64,000 nt of DNA from Microglena sp. YARC (taxonomy: Eukaryota > Chlorophyta > Chlorophyceae > Chlamydomonadales > Chlamydomonadaceae): the NCBI GenBank assembly GCA_022414725.1, contig CM039462.1, forward strand, positions 121,894,709-121,958,708, given 5' to 3'. Under the pieces are notes generated by a model. That model saw only the letters and a program-made list of their open reading frames with translations, was not told the DNA's origin and searched no databases. The translations under genes and the position numbers were made by a program. Positions 31,201 to 39,689 of this stretch are shown in pieces. Within the stretch, counting starts at the first letter, position 1. Each line of letters starts with the position of its first letter.

Positions 31201-31535
31201 AAGTCAGCTGCAAAGACCCCAAGCCTGGATGTGGCGCATGAGACCAACCGGTAACAGCGATGTGACGCGGATTTCAAGGAAGCAGTGGATTGGAACGGGG
31301 ATTGGCTACATCGCTTGATGCGGCCAACACTGTGGCTGCGGGTCGATTCACATGGGCGCAATTGAGTCGCCGGAATGTGGGAATGATTAATAGTTGGGAA
31401 TTTGATGTCGCCAATATGTGGGCGGAGAGCAGGCGAGGTTAAAGCATGGAGACGAGCTTGGTTTCGATGGGCTTTGTGGGGAAACCTGGATGGGCAGCCT
31501 GTGAAGGGTGGTTTCGAGCTCTGAGGAAGCTGCAT
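19331..31535 (-). CDS. OPR-type (octotricopeptide-repeat-like) organelle RNA-binding protein, at least 9 exons
   Basis: Exons (minus): 31169-31535 (ATG at 31535), about 29096-29276, 26911-about 28155, 25810-26030, 24889-25003, about 23060-23314, 22386-22800, 20027-20220, 19331-19401. Phases join from exon 3 to the end except after 23060, where the donor is unclear, and between exons 2 and 3. The first exon is Ser/Arg/His-rich with few acids for most of its length, like an organelle transit peptide. Exon 3 carries a Ser/Ala/Gly-rich spacer. Helical repeats follow: [148 protein letters not shown]. The L-x-x-L-x-x-LGYxPxxxW spacing is the OPR/FAST-like pattern of algal factors that stabilise, splice or translate chloroplast or mitochondrial RNAs. 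The target RNA cannot be told. The 3' end (possibly a RAP domain) is not visible. Confidence 0.7.
19490..19585 (-). pseudogene. Fragment copy of OPR-gene exon 20027-20220
   Basis: The minus strand reads [18 protein letters not shown], a diverged copy of [17 protein letters not shown] at the end of the exon at 20027, including GCATCTGT at the donor. Only the 3' third of the exon is present. It could be an alternative exon, but the lack of its 5' part favours a duplication remnant. Confidence 0.6.
19587..19720 (+). mobile_element. SINE-like repeat S
   Basis: TTACAGATCCAGGGGAGAGC, AAATAGGCTAAAGGGACTTG, then CCAAACAATCGTTTTCCCGA. Confidence 0.6.
19825..20010. repeat. Minisatellite, unit about 42 bp
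   Basis: CATTCAAGTTCAAGTACGCA, then CATGCATTCCGAACATACGT, repeats about four times and grades into a CATACATACATA tract just downstream of the OPR-gene exon donor at 20027. Confidence 0.75.
20270..21070 (-). repeat. Copies of the splice acceptor of OPR-gene exon 20027-20220
   Basis: On the minus strand the acceptor GCAG|GTTTCCTTGGCATTCA, then TCCAGGTGACGCC, is echoed at about 20372-20422, 20671-20705, 20780-20912 and 21029-21065. Two of these (20372, 21029) are joined to AGAAGCTTTTTCTAAAGTGG-type text also seen at 20490. Some copies keep the AG, others do not. Confidence 0.75.
21115..21520 (+). mobile_element. Poly-G run and two SINE-like S copies
   Basis: A run of about 27 G ends near 21167. 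A long S copy follows (21259-21395, TTACAGTCCAGGGGAAGCC ... CGACCGGGGCACGGAGTCCG). A shorter one is at 21437-21510, where TTACAGTACAGAGGTGGCC is followed by CTTAGGCTAATGGGACTTG. Confidence 0.6.
21680..21815 (-). repeat. Dispersed repeat family J
   Basis: GCGTGCGAGGGGGTGCTTGA, CACCCAAAAT-like, ATTAATCGACGCCCAGTGTA and CCTGATACACACCCAGGACA match the inverted stretch at 55480-55600. Both are about 115 bp and both run into CTTCTTTAGCA. No coding sense was confirmed. Confidence 0.55.
22165..22376. repeat. CT microsatellite with C runs
   Basis: A tract of CTCTCTCTCTCTCTCT broken by CCCCCCC and TATCTCTCTC blocks. On the minus strand it lies just after the exon donor at 22386. Confidence 0.95.
22820..22975. 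repeat. Tandem repeat, unit about 50 bp
   Basis: Copies of GCTTTCAGGTCCAAGTTATA, then GCTTCCAGACCAAGATTT, recur three times upstream of the acceptor of OPR-gene exon 22386-22800. Confidence 0.65.
23566..23820 (-). repeat. 36-bp minisatellite (two 18-bp halves)
   Basis: The unit is GTGGATGGTGGTGATTAC plus GTGCATGGTAGTGATTAC. On the minus strand the left edge reads CTCACTACCATGCAC|GTAATC, a relative of the exon end CTCACCACCATGCAG|GTAGGTG at 24889. The array therefore looks grown from a copied splice donor. Its period leaves both strands open; those frames are not genes. Confidence 0.85.
24001..24135. mobile_element. AT-rich MITE family F
   Basis: It starts TAGGGATAGGCAGTATGATA, is built of ATCATATGATATCAT palindromes, and ends CATCATATGATATGCCAGTC. 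Related copies are at 33677, 60000 and 63625. Confidence 0.6.
24215..24915 (-). repeat. Copies of the 3' end and donor of OPR-gene exon 24889-25003, with tetranucleotide tract
   Basis: On the minus strand, CTCTACTCCCTCACCACCAT, then GCATGTAGGTG, repeats at 24745-24775, 24215-24240 and (diverged) 23800-23825. An inverted copy lies at 24302-24375. A CATACATACATACATA tract and a reverse SINE-like S end (24564-24625) lie between them. Confidence 0.7.
25027..25745 (-). repeat. GA-rich minisatellite in an OPR-gene intron
   Basis: About 700 bp of GGAGCAGGAGCAGGAGGAGC / AAAAGCAGGAGG units; the coding (minus) strand is CT-rich. Poly-Leu or Pro/Ala frames on the minus strand are artefacts. The tract sits immediately upstream of the acceptor CACGCAG at 25004 and may act as a huge polypyrimidine tract. 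Confidence 0.9.
28150..28620 (-). other. Intron of the OPR-like gene, low complexity
   Basis: GGTGGTGGGTGG, GTTTTGTTTTG and TGTTGTTATTGTGG tracts. A short copy of the exon start (minus: AAACAG|GCACGAGAGAGGGA) is at about 28240-28265, next to the exon beginning near 28155. No gene seen. Confidence 0.6.
28917..29050 (+). repeat. Dispersed repeat family H
   Basis: GTAAGCCAGGTTGAGAAGCT, ACTTGGGCTGCTCAAG, GTGCGTGGCGGAGCACGGAG and GGGGCAGCGCCAAACCC are the same ordered blocks as 5996-6150. Confidence 0.65.
29672..30072 (-). mobile_element. MITE family B, split by a nested family A insertion
   Basis: The left part (TTTTGGGCTACGCTTAGAAG ... ACAGGCATTCCAAT) and right part (CCAATGAAGG ... AGCTGCTATGTGTGGC) together form a reverse copy of the element at 33915-34100. 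They are separated by a complete family A element at 29790-29980. Confidence 0.75.
29790..29980 (+). mobile_element. MITE family A nested in family B
   Basis: TTTTCTTTTCCGCTTTGAGC, AGCAGCTTCTAGGTAGCTC, then at the far end GTTGCCTAGAAGCTGCTGCT, CGTAGCTGAAAAGAAA. Terminal inverted repeats are about 45 bp. CTGATT occurs at both borders and may be the target duplication. Confidence 0.8.
30107..30299 (+). mobile_element. MITE family A, full-length
   Basis: Left end TTTTCCTTTTCAGCGACAAG, CAGCAGCTTCTAGGCAGC. Centre GACAGTTCTGGACGGCGGAT, TCTGTCAGCTTCCAGAC. Right end GGGAGCTGCCTAGAAGCTGC. No open frame. Confidence 0.8.
30300..30514 (+). mobile_element. Element R1, full-length copy
   Basis: AAGTCCTAGGCAGCATCGCA, AGCGACATGGAAAATTGG, GACAGGTGGCAACGGAA, GTGTCAGGCTTCGTGTGGTC, GGTAACCCTGGGGGATCC, ending AGGAGGGGCTCCTC. 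It directly abuts a family A MITE, as the partial copy at 16420 also does. Confidence 0.75.
30710..31170 (-). repeat. MITE A end, and a copy of the OPR-gene first-exon donor
   Basis: GGCTGGCTCATGGAGCTGGC, TAGAAGCTGCC (30738-30768) is a family A right end. On the minus strand GGGGACCCACATCTATGCTC, AGGGTAAGTTGGTG (30880-30913) duplicates the exon end and donor near 31169. Between them (30970-31080) are fragments shared with the PAQR 3' flank. Confidence 0.6.
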
Positions 31536-32580
31536 CCATCTATGGGAAATCAAACGGGGGATTTGGAAAGGTTACGCTACCATGATGCGTTTATTGGGGA
31601 AGCAGTGGAGGCGGAGGGAGGGTTGCTCATGATTCGTTTTTTTTGAACGTAGAAGTCCAGCTAAGACCGCCACCCAATTCCATCCATGCAGGCCCTGGGC
31701 ACGCCCGGGCACGCCCGGGCAGGGCCACTGCAGGGGCCGGGCCCCTGGGCCGGGCCTGGGGGCCGGGGGGTGGGTTGTTGGTTAGGAAAGGGGATCGGGC
31801 CCTTGTCTGGGCCCTTGTCTCAACCGTCATATCGGAACATACGAAAGTAAGCCACACTTGCGCTTTTGCAAGCGCACTCAAGAATATACGACAGCGTATA
31901 GCACAAAGAAGCCTCGGGAAACTTCAAACCTTGGGTGACTGAATTTTGACCCTGAAAGAGCCCGTCACCATCTGACGCTGATGGCATCATCTGGCATGGG
32001 ATTCAAGCATTGCCTGGAGTAGCGGCCGAGCCTTTCTCACTGAATCCGCCGCAGAGTTGTGCAAGGGGACTCGTAGCCTGAGGCCTGCCTGAGGTGATAA
32101 TTTGTTCATTAATCGGGCCGTGTTCAAGTTTTCGAATTGCCAGCATATTACGCAGACTGCTCGGCTCTCGACTCTACCCTGTGCCTCCTGCCTTGCTTTC
32201 CTACACCTGCAATCGAACGATTGCTTTTGTTTCGAGATTGCTAGGCCAATCTCAGAGCTAGGGCATTCCATTTTCAACTACTTTCTTTACCTGCTCTATT
32301 TGGAGTCTAGAAGGGCTCCTGGATAATGTAACCATCAGCAGCAGCAGCAGCAGTAGCAGCATAATTATCATCATCTTAATCATTTGGAAACCCAGAATCT
32401 TTTTGTCCCCTGCCTATTTCTGTAGTCGTACACAAGCACAGGCCAATCAAGTCCAGGGATAACCCCAAGCCACAACAGCCTGGACTGCTCTCTGTCCGCC
32501 CTTAATTACTTAATCAAGGAGAAGGCCCAAGATCTCATAGCGCTCGCATCTTATCATCGGATCTGGCGCCAGGACTGACA
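31536..32580. promoter_or_regulatory. Intergenic region between divergent genes, with a GC-rich island
   Basis: 31685-31785 is strongly GC-rich and palindromic (GGGCACGCCCGGGCACGCCC, GGGCCGGGCCTGGGGGCCGG), unlike its surroundings. It lies between the OPR-like gene start (31535, minus) and the Cys-rich gene start (32581, plus). A CAG trinucleotide run is at 32338-32355. No TATA box is assigned. A regulatory role is inference. Confidence 0.4.
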
Positions 32581-32886
32581 ATGGAGTGCATGCAAGTCCC
32601 ACATCAATGCTCCCACAAGTGCTCCATCACTCCGTACTTCGGCAACGTGTTCAAGTGTGAGAACAGCGGCCAAATGCATGTGTGTGACGTGAACTGTGAC
32701 CAGAGGCTGTACTGGGATCAGTACACATCCATCTGTCGAGTCTCCAGGAAATCGTTCCCTCCTCTCCCTCCTGCGGGGGGGGAGATGGAGGCGCAAAAGA
32801 GCAGGAAGCGCACAGAAGAGTGTGTTGGGAGTATGGATGATGGGCCTTGTCAGAAGCGACAATTTGCAAGTCCAAACGGGCCATGA
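32581..32886 (+). CDS. Small Cys/His-rich protein, intronless, 101 aa
   Basis: A complete open frame from ATG (context GACAATGG) to TGA. It begins MECMQVPHQCSHKCSI and carries the core VFKCENSGQMHVCDVNCDQ, then a SICRVSRK segment. The spacing C-x2-SG-x2-H-x-C-x3-C followed later by C-x-x-S recalls small uncharacterised eukaryotic proteins with a compact putative zinc-binding knuckle. Thirteen Cys in 101 residues, mostly paired, support a folded metal-binding protein. The C-terminal half is basic, then acidic and disordered. No signal peptide or membrane segment. The Cys order makes chance unlikely, but function is unknown. The gene lies in a compact position without internal repeats. Confidence 0.6.
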   Translation: MECMQVPHQCSHKCSITPYFGNVFKCENSGQMHVCDVNCDQRLYWDQYTSICRVSRKSFPPLPPAGGEMEAQKSRKRTEECVGSMDDGPCQKRQFASPNGP

Positions 32887-33149
32887 TGGGGGATGGTATC
32901 CGTGAGCCAGTTTCTGGTTCTTATTACAGCCTTGTGGGCAAAGCCTTTCGTAGGCTTTCACAGCTAGGATAATTTTGGTTTTACTACCTGGTCGATCAGC
33001 CTGCAGGCTGCTCGCAGTCTGAAAACAGAGTTAACATAGGTGGCATAAACTCTACCTCACCACCATCCCGAGCGCAAAGTGTAATCACATAATCGTAGAG
33101 GTGTGATGTTAGATGTAGGCAAGTAAGGCTAGAAGCTCCGTCGCATTTG

Positions 33150-33330
33150 GCAGGTGCCAATGTGGGTCAAGAAGAAGAAGAAGAATTGGTGAGCGGCTTT
33201 TCAGCCATCTATGGGCTGCTCACCTTCTTATTTGGTCCCCCCAAAATGGGTGAAGAAGAAGAAGAAGAAGAACTGTTACATGATTTTTCGGCCAGCTCTA
33301 GGCTGCTCACCTTCTATTTTGTCCCCCCAA
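33150..33330 (+). repeat. Direct repeat, about 95 bp x 2, with GAA tracts
   Basis: AAGAAGAAGAAGAA, then GCTGCTCACCTTCT and GTCCCCCCAAA, occurs twice. The GGGCTGCTCACC block links it to family E. The open frame across it is Glu-rich by repetition and is not called. Confidence 0.7.
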
Positions 33331-33467
33331 ATTGGGTCAAGAGTCAGGGCAAACTCATGACGGGCATGCAAGTCAGCTTGGACCATGCCTTGGATGTTGG
33401 ATTGATTTATGGCCTATCAGCCTTCAGCTGCTCACTCCCTGTGGGCTGAATAAACAGGGGTACAGGG

Positions 33468-33660
33468 CTTTTCTTTTACGCTTTTTAAACACTTCTTGGC
33501 AGCTCCTTGAGCCAGCCAATGTGCTGCACCCAAATAAGTCAACAGTTCCAGACAGCTGATTGTGTCAGCTTCAAGGTGCATTAGGTTGCATTAGGTTTGA
33601 CCGAATAGCCAGTCAGAGGATTTGCCTAGAAGCTGCTGCATGTGGCTGAAAAGAAAAGCT
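33468..33660 (+). mobile_element. MITE family A
   Basis: GGCTTTTCTTTTACGCTTTT ... CAGACAGCTGATTGTGTCAG ... TTTGCCTAGAAGCTGCTGCA, TGTGGCTGAAAAGAAAAGC. Confidence 0.8.
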
Positions 33661-33676
33661 ATGCATGGGTAGTATC

Positions 33677-33836
33677 TAGGGAACTGCACAATGATCGCAT
33701 ATGATATCATGTCACGATATGGTGCCAGCAGTCTGACTAGGCCTCAGTTACCATTTATATACAATATCATATGATGCAGTTTTTATGATATCATGCCCGC
33801 CTTTGGTCTATATCATGTGATATGCCGGTCCCTTAT
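33677..33836. mobile_element. MITE family F
   Basis: TAGGGAACTGCACAATGATC ... CATATGATGCAGTTTTTATG ... GTGATATGCCGGTCCCTTA. Confidence 0.65.
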
Positions 33837-33914
33837 TATGATGCCCATGAAGAGGACTGTCACTTCGTGGCTTAGTTGGGGTGATCACATGGTCTATGAG
33901 CTCCAGCACTGTTT

Positions 33915-34100
33915 AATTTTTGGACTACGCATGGCAGCTTCCAGCCAGTTCCAACAGCCAGCCCCTGGGTCCAGCCCAAAGCTTTCGGTTGAATTGGAAT
34001 GCCCGTAATGCCACCTTTCAGACGCAATACCTAGGTTTAGCCCAAGGACGGGGGAAAGGAGCTGCCTAGAAGCTGCTACGTGTAGCCCAATAATGAAACA
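33915..34100 (+). mobile_element. MITE family B
   Basis: TTTTTGGACTACGCATGGCA, GCTTCCAGCCAGTTCCA ... TTGGAATGCCCGTAATGCCA ... GGAGCTGCCTAGAAGCTGCT, ACGTGTAGCCCAATAATG. It shares outer ends with family A but differs inside. Other copies: 29672-30072, 48670-48855, a 5' part at 55390-55460. Confidence 0.7.
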
Positions 34101-34193
34101 CTAAGCTCCAGGATGCTCACCGTTTGTGGGTGGGTTAAACATGGGTAGCATCAGGTAGTATGAACACTGATTCGCCTTTCCTGAGTGCATTGG

Positions 34194-34382
34194 ATTACTT
34201 TTCCGCTACGAGCAGCAGCTTCTAGGCACCTCCCCTGACTTGCCAGCCCAACCTGGCGCAAGCTAGTGTACCTTAAAGCAGACACAATCAGCGGTCCAGA
34301 ACTGCACAAATAGTTCGGTGTAGCCCAGTGGCTGGCTCAGGGAGCTGCTTAGAAGCTGCTAAGATAATCCGAAAAGAAAATC
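34194..34382 (-). mobile_element. MITE family A
   Basis: TTACTTTTCCGCTACGAGCA, GCAGCTTCTAGGCACCTCC ... GGCTCAGGGAGCTGCTTAGA, AGCTGCTAAGATAATCCG. The interior runs opposite to the copies at 30107 and 50419. Confidence 0.75.
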
Positions 34383-34529
34383 CCTGCCTGAGTGCCGGGA
34401 GCTATCACAAGGATCAGGAGCCTGAGAAGCTCAATCAACTGAGCATGATTAAGACTGACCCTGAGTGGTTTGATAGAAGTGGTTGAGATGCCATGTGATT
34501 TTGATTTTGAATTGTTGCATGGTTCTTCA

Positions 34530-34790
34530 GCCAACTCTGGGATGCTCACCTTCTGCCAATTCCAAGTCCCCCTGTGCGATGCCCACGGAAACCAGGGAGC
34601 ACACTAAGCGGATTAGATAGTTTAAAGACTTTTCCAGGAGATGCCTCGTGGCACATTTTGAAGTATTGACATAGCCAGGTGAAGAATAGATTACCCTGCT
34701 TTAAAAATTGAACATTCATATGCCTTGCCACAGGGCGTGAGTTTGAAGGAACCTTCCCGTTCGCTTGCTCTAGGGAATGGTTACTGTGAT
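34530..34790 (-). repeat. Dispersed repeat family E, long copy
   Basis: CCAACTCTGGGATGCTCACC, TTCTGCCAATTCCAAGTCC, CGCCCACGGAAACCAGGGAG-like, continuing to GAACATTCATATGCCTTGCC. It parallels 16505-16800, which shows that this family is at least 250 bp long. Confidence 0.6.
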
Positions 34791-34872
34791 GGTTTTTTTA
34801 TTATGTTGGATTTTACAGAACCAACCAACCAGCTTGATCTCGATATAACCCTGCTTCATGTAATTTGGGAAA

Positions 34873-35235
34873 AGTTGTTGAGATGCTTCGTTGCATCCCT
34901 CATATTTTGGAGAATCAGCAAGGACAAGCATTGAATGGATTTCCATGTGTGTTTATGTGACTTCACTGGCATTGTTGAGATGCTTCGTTGCATACCTCAC
35001 ATTTTGGAGAATCAGCAAGGACAAGCATTGAATGGATTTCCATGTGCGTTTATGTGACTTCACTGGCATTGTTGAGATGCTTCGTTGCATACCTCGCATT
35101 TTGGGGCATGAAAATAGACACTCGTATAATGGATTGCCATGCTTAGTGCGACTTCCCTGGCGTTGTTGAGATGCCTCAATCGGCTCATTGCATCCCTCAC
35201 GTTTTGGAGTACTAACGTGGACAGATGTAAAATAC
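34873..35235. repeat. Tandem repeat, 97-99 bp x about 3.7
   Basis: TGTTGAGATGCTTCGTTGCA starts near 34873, 34972 and 35069, with a diverged copy at 35165. TTGAATGGATTTCCATGTG and TGACTTCACTGGCAT repeat with it. Confidence 0.85.
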
Positions 35236-35239
35236 ATAT

Positions 35240-37764
35240 CATTCCTATTCCATGGCTTAATAGTGTGCCGCTTGAAGATGTATCATTACTATTATCCATG
35301 GCTTATTACATTACATTACATTACATTACATTACATGTTAAAGTCTACTTGACACCGCGAGGGTGTATGAGACTCTGTGCTTTAAACAAAAAGAAAAAGC
35401 ACCCACAAAGCAAAAAACCCCATTACATCAGGGGTGTGTCGAGGACAAACAAACCAAACTCCCAACCACCGTTTTGGTGGCGTAGGTATTAAACCCCTTA
35501 GAGCAGGACCCAGATCTCAACCACTTACAGTGGCGGAGGTAAGAAGCTAACAAATGAGAATGTCTAGCCATAGCTATTGTGAATGGCGAGATTATTGTGC
35601 CGCTTGAAGATGTAAACATTGGGAGCTTGATTGCTTGCTTGCCTCGTTGCTGTATTGCTTGTACCCTGTGATTTTGCGGATGGCTGGAAGACCCTCACCC
35701 CGGATGCCGTGGAGGGGGCTGGTCTTGGGTCAACTAAACAACAAAACAACTATGGCCTGTCTATGACAACGTCATGTCATGTAATAAAAAGTGCTACACC
35801 ACACTCCCTCAAATTTATCCTGAAAAAAATTTATCATAGAGCGGGGGTCAAGTCGCAGGGCTGCAGTAGAATTCGAAGTTATAATTAGGTGGCAACTGAT
35901 GTTAAAAAGTCTGATGAAAACGCGAACTTAAGTTATCCAGCTGTTAGTTGGTCTCAAATCCTCCGTCCTATAATTTCAATTCGAGGAGGACCAGTTTACC
36001 ATCGTATTGATGATTAAGCGCTTGTTAAGCCGGACCCTATTATATATGTATAGTATAGTATAATATACATTATAGTATAATATATAGTATATTGCTGGTC
36101 TAACCGCAGGCTACTCAATTTCGATATCTCGATTGTTTATTCTTCTTATTATCTCTCGACACTCCAATCAATAGGGTCTCATAACCCGATCATATTACTG
36201 GTTTAATACAATCCCCTCGCGTACAGTATTCGAGGTTGGGCAAGTTCCTAAAACCAAATTCCCAATTGTGTACTACTATATTGTGCTCAACAATCAGACT
36301 TTACCTAAAGTACGGTAAATCCTCAACCGCATCAGTTATTGCGAGCAGCAGCCTAAACAGGCTGGAGCTGTGTAAGCAAGTTCAAGCCGCATCTGCGCGA
36401 GTAACTGGGTTACTGGGGAGCTAGTATATATTCCGCCCGCAGGCGGTGATATACTTGAACTCCTGAAGGCTGGCAGACCAGGTACCAACCAACCAAACAA
36501 ACAAAAACAGTTAGAAACAGCTTCAAAACATATGGGATTGTTTTGTTCACGTTTAAATTTCCCTGTTTTATTTCTTTGTACTGCAGAAGACGGCGAGCAG
36601 CCAAATTGCCGGCTGAGACTATGAAACCAAGTTGAAGTTGAAGTTAAGGCTTTTAGCATGGAAGTAAGATCAAGCTGGCTGGATGCGAGTGTTTGCAGAG
36701 TACAGGCACAAATATAGGATGGAATTGGGCCCTCATTCAGAGGATGGAAACATCTTGTTACATTTATAAATCAATGTGACACGAAAATTGTCGTTAAATT
36801 ATCTGCATATCACGAGTTGTTGGGGTTCAGTTCACAGTGCCTGTTTCGTTAACCAACTTCCCTGTTTTTAAGGTTGGGTAAGTCCCTTTCGCCCATTGGG
36901 CTACCCCTGGACTGTACAAATACATAAACAAATTCAAACATGCACACATAGACGTAACAAAGAAGTGCTCCTGTGGATGAGACCTTTCTTAGTTATCTGC
37001 TGCCCATGGGGTACTGGATCGCGCAGCAGACAACAGTCTTGTCAACAATGCCAACATGTGTCCTCAGGTTAAATGCACTGGGCAAATGCATCAGGGAAAA
37101 AGAAGGACAACCAACCAAGGACTCGAGGTAACTCACGGTGACAGACTGGGACATACATCCAAGCAGGTATGGTACTCAATGTTAGGCAAGAGGGACTTGG
37201 CCCTCTTGTTTGTGCCTCCTGCCTCCTCTGTAACCAAGTTCAAGTACTCAATGTTAGGCAAGAGGGACTTGGCCAACATCTTACCTAACCTTGGTCTACA
37301 ACACATACACCGTCTATACCTCAGCTCTTCATTTTAATCAATCGTATCAGTGTTGGGTATGGCTAATAGTACAAATAGTATACAAACAAAATGATCAAAG
37401 TAATGCTACTACCTTAGTAAATTTGTAAGGAGTGTGAATATGACTGATGAGTTCCAGTTGAGCATGGGGCTAAGACTGCCTAATTCGCTTAGTATATTCC
37501 CTGCTTCCCGTTGGTATTGCACGGGGGAACTAGGAATTGGAAGACGGCGAGCACCCCAGAGTCGGCTGAAAAAGCATGCAACAATCCAATCCAATAGGGC
37601 TTGGTGGTTGGCCCCATTGCAAGCAAATGGGCTGGCCACCTCAACCTCGCGCCTCGTAATAACTAACAAGGCGTACTATTTATTTATTCAATCCAATACG
37701 GCAACTAAGCCTTCAAATGCAGAGTCGACGGATGAAGTGGCAAGGTCTGAGTTCTTGATCAGGA
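35240..37764. other. Non-genic stretch, no gene recognised
   Basis: It holds an ATTACATTACATTACATT tract (about 35305-35335), an AT-palindromic stretch (36035-36090, TATAGTATAGTATAATAT), decayed SINE-like S ends (36868-36925, reverse), a direct repeat of TACTCAATGTTAGGCAAGAG (37169, 37245) and family E (37465-37590). Short open frames show no recognisable motif. Confidence 0.5.
37596..37690 (+). repeat. Dispersed repeat family K
   Basis: TTGGTGGTTGGCCCCATTGC, AAGCAAATGGGCTGGCC, CAACCTCGCGCCTCGTAATA and GGCGTACTATTTATTTATT. Copies at 48326-48405 and 54935-55018 share all four blocks; a fragment is at 19420-19475. Confidence 0.65.
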
Positions 37765-37766
37765 CA

Positions 37767-37970
37767 AGTCTAGGACGGCGTTGCAAGCGGAAAATCGGCG
37801 GATAGTGATATTGGAACGACAGGTGGCAACGAAATCGAGCGGACCTAAGCCAGTTACGAGACAGTTGGCTGACGTGTCAGGCTTAGTGTGGTCAGCCGGT
37901 CGCACACACAAACAGACAACGGGGTGACCCTGGGGGCTCCCGCCCCCCAGAAGTGGGGGCTCTGCCAAAC
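37767..37970 (+). mobile_element. Element R1
   Basis: AAGTCTAGGACGGCGTTGCA, AGCGGAAAATCGGCGGATAG, GACAGGTGGCAACGAAA, GTGTCAGGCTTAGTGTGGTC, GGTGACCCTGGGGGCTCCCG and GTGGGGGCTCTGCC. Confidence 0.75.
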
Positions 37971-38130
37971 ATGCATCACATGTAGGGCGTATGGCGATGC
38001 TATCACTGATGCTCACACTCATGGCGACTACCTTAAGCCTATTTGGCTATTCATGACATAGCGCAAGCACGTATGCGGTATGTCATGAAGAAATAAGGCC
38101 AGCCAAAGCTGCAAGCATATATGCTGTATC

Positions 38131-38328
38131 ATAGTTTTTCTTTTCCGCTATGACCAGAACTTTCTAGACAACTACCCCGGCTGGCTATCCATCCAAACCT
38201 CACGCAACCTAGTGCACCTGGAAACTGACATCACAAGCTTTCCAGCACTGCTGAAATCTTGGGGCTAAGCCCAGTGGCTAGCTCAAGGAGCTGCCTAGAA
38301 GCTGCTAAGAAAATTCAAAAAGAAAAGT
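38131..38328 (-). mobile_element. MITE family A
   Basis: ATAGTTTTTCTTTTCCGCTA ... GGAGCTGCCTAGAAGCTGCT, AAGAAAATTCAAAAAGAAAAG. The ends are inverted. Confidence 0.7.
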
Positions 38329-38433
38329 CGTGTGCGGTAAGCCATCCAACCTGGCACACGAAATCCGAATTTAAGCCAACCAATCTAAGACGTACACCAA
38401 GACACTAGTCAACTCCAGGCCAAAACTTGTATA

Positions 38434-39440
38434 CAGAATATCCCACTTGCACAGCTGTAGGTAGGAGTCAACCACTCACCTAGCACGCTTGATTAGGATC
38501 CCCACCCACACAGTGGAAGGTGGCACCCAGCGTGTTTGATTAGATTACCCTCCCACACAGCTGTAGGTAGGAGTCATCCACTCACCCAGGGTGTTTGATT
38601 AGGTTCCCAACTCACACAGCTGCATGTAGAACCCAGAGTGCCTGATTAGGTCACCCACCCACACAGCTGCAGGTAGAACCCAGAGTGCCTGATTAGGTAA
38701 CCCACTCACACAGCTGCAGGTAGAACCCAGAGTGCCTGATTAGGTCTCCCACCCACACAGCTGCAGGTAGAACCCAGAGTGCCTGATTAGGTAACCCACC
38801 CACACAGCTGCAGGTAGAACCCAGAGTGCCTGACTAGGTAACCCACCCACACAGCTGCAGGTAGAACCCTGAGTGCCTGATTAGATCACCCACCCACACA
38901 GCTGCAGGTAGAACCCTGAGTGCCTGATTAGATCACCCACCCACCCACACAGCTGCAGGTAGAACCCAGAGTGCCTGATTAGGTAACCCACCCACACAGC
39001 TGCAGGTAGAACCCAGAGTGCCTGATTAGGTAACCCACCCACACAGCTGCAGGTAGAACCCTGAGTGCCTGATTAGATCACCCACCCACCCACACAGCTG
39101 CAGGTAGAACCCAGAGTGCCTGATTAGGTCACCCACTCACACAGCTGCAGGTAGAACCCAGAGTGCCTGATTAGATCACCCACCCACACAGCTGCAGGTA
39201 GAACCCTGAGTGCCTGATTAGGTCACCCACCCACACAGCTGCAGGTAGAACCCTGAGTGCCTGATTAGGTAACCCACCCACACAGCTGCAGGTAGAACCC
39301 AGAGTGCCTGATTAGATCACCCACCCACACAGCTGCAGGTAGAACCCAGAGTGCCTGATTAGATCACCCACTCACACAGCTGCAGGTAGAACCCAGAGTG
39401 CCTGATTAGATCACCCACTCACACAGAAGCAGGTACTACC
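38434..39440. repeat. 47-bp minisatellite, about 20 copies
   Basis: The unit is CCCACACAGCTGCAGGTAGA, then ACCCAGAGTGCCTGATTAGG, TCACCCA. Every unit carries CTGCAGGTAG, a combined acceptor/donor-like word. Edge copies are more diverged than central ones, as expected for an array that expands from within. It lies just downstream of the PAQR gene. Confidence 0.9.
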
Positions 39441-39689
39441 CAGCATATCAAAAAGATGACTGAGTCATGATGTTTTTGCTATCTGTCGCGATCGCTTCCT
39501 GGGGGCCTGTTTTGGTCCAGCTTTCCGCTACCATGAGATTCGAATCATAGCCCCGCACCCCGGTCCCCCCAGGCCAATTACCCAAATTGCTACCTGGAGC
39601 TCAACCTTGACAGACCCCAAATCCCTGGTCGCAACCAGTAGTCCTCCTTTCTAAAACGAAAAAGTGGCGTTCTAGACCAGTGCTTTTAT

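Noticed and set aside
31643..31942. GPGHARARPGRATAG-type open frame
   Set aside because: Follows a GC-rich palindromic stretch; no family similarity and no support as an exon.
37130..37290. Minus-strand exon with AKSLLPNIEY twice
   Set aside because: The repeated peptide comes from a short direct repeat; a donor-like site exists but no neighbouring exon could be joined.
39535..39620. tRNA gene (minus strand, ATTCGAATCTC word)
   Set aside because: A T-arm-like word and a possible A-box-like TAGCAATTTGG are present, but I could not fold an acceptor stem and anticodon arm; at most a tRNA-derived repeat.
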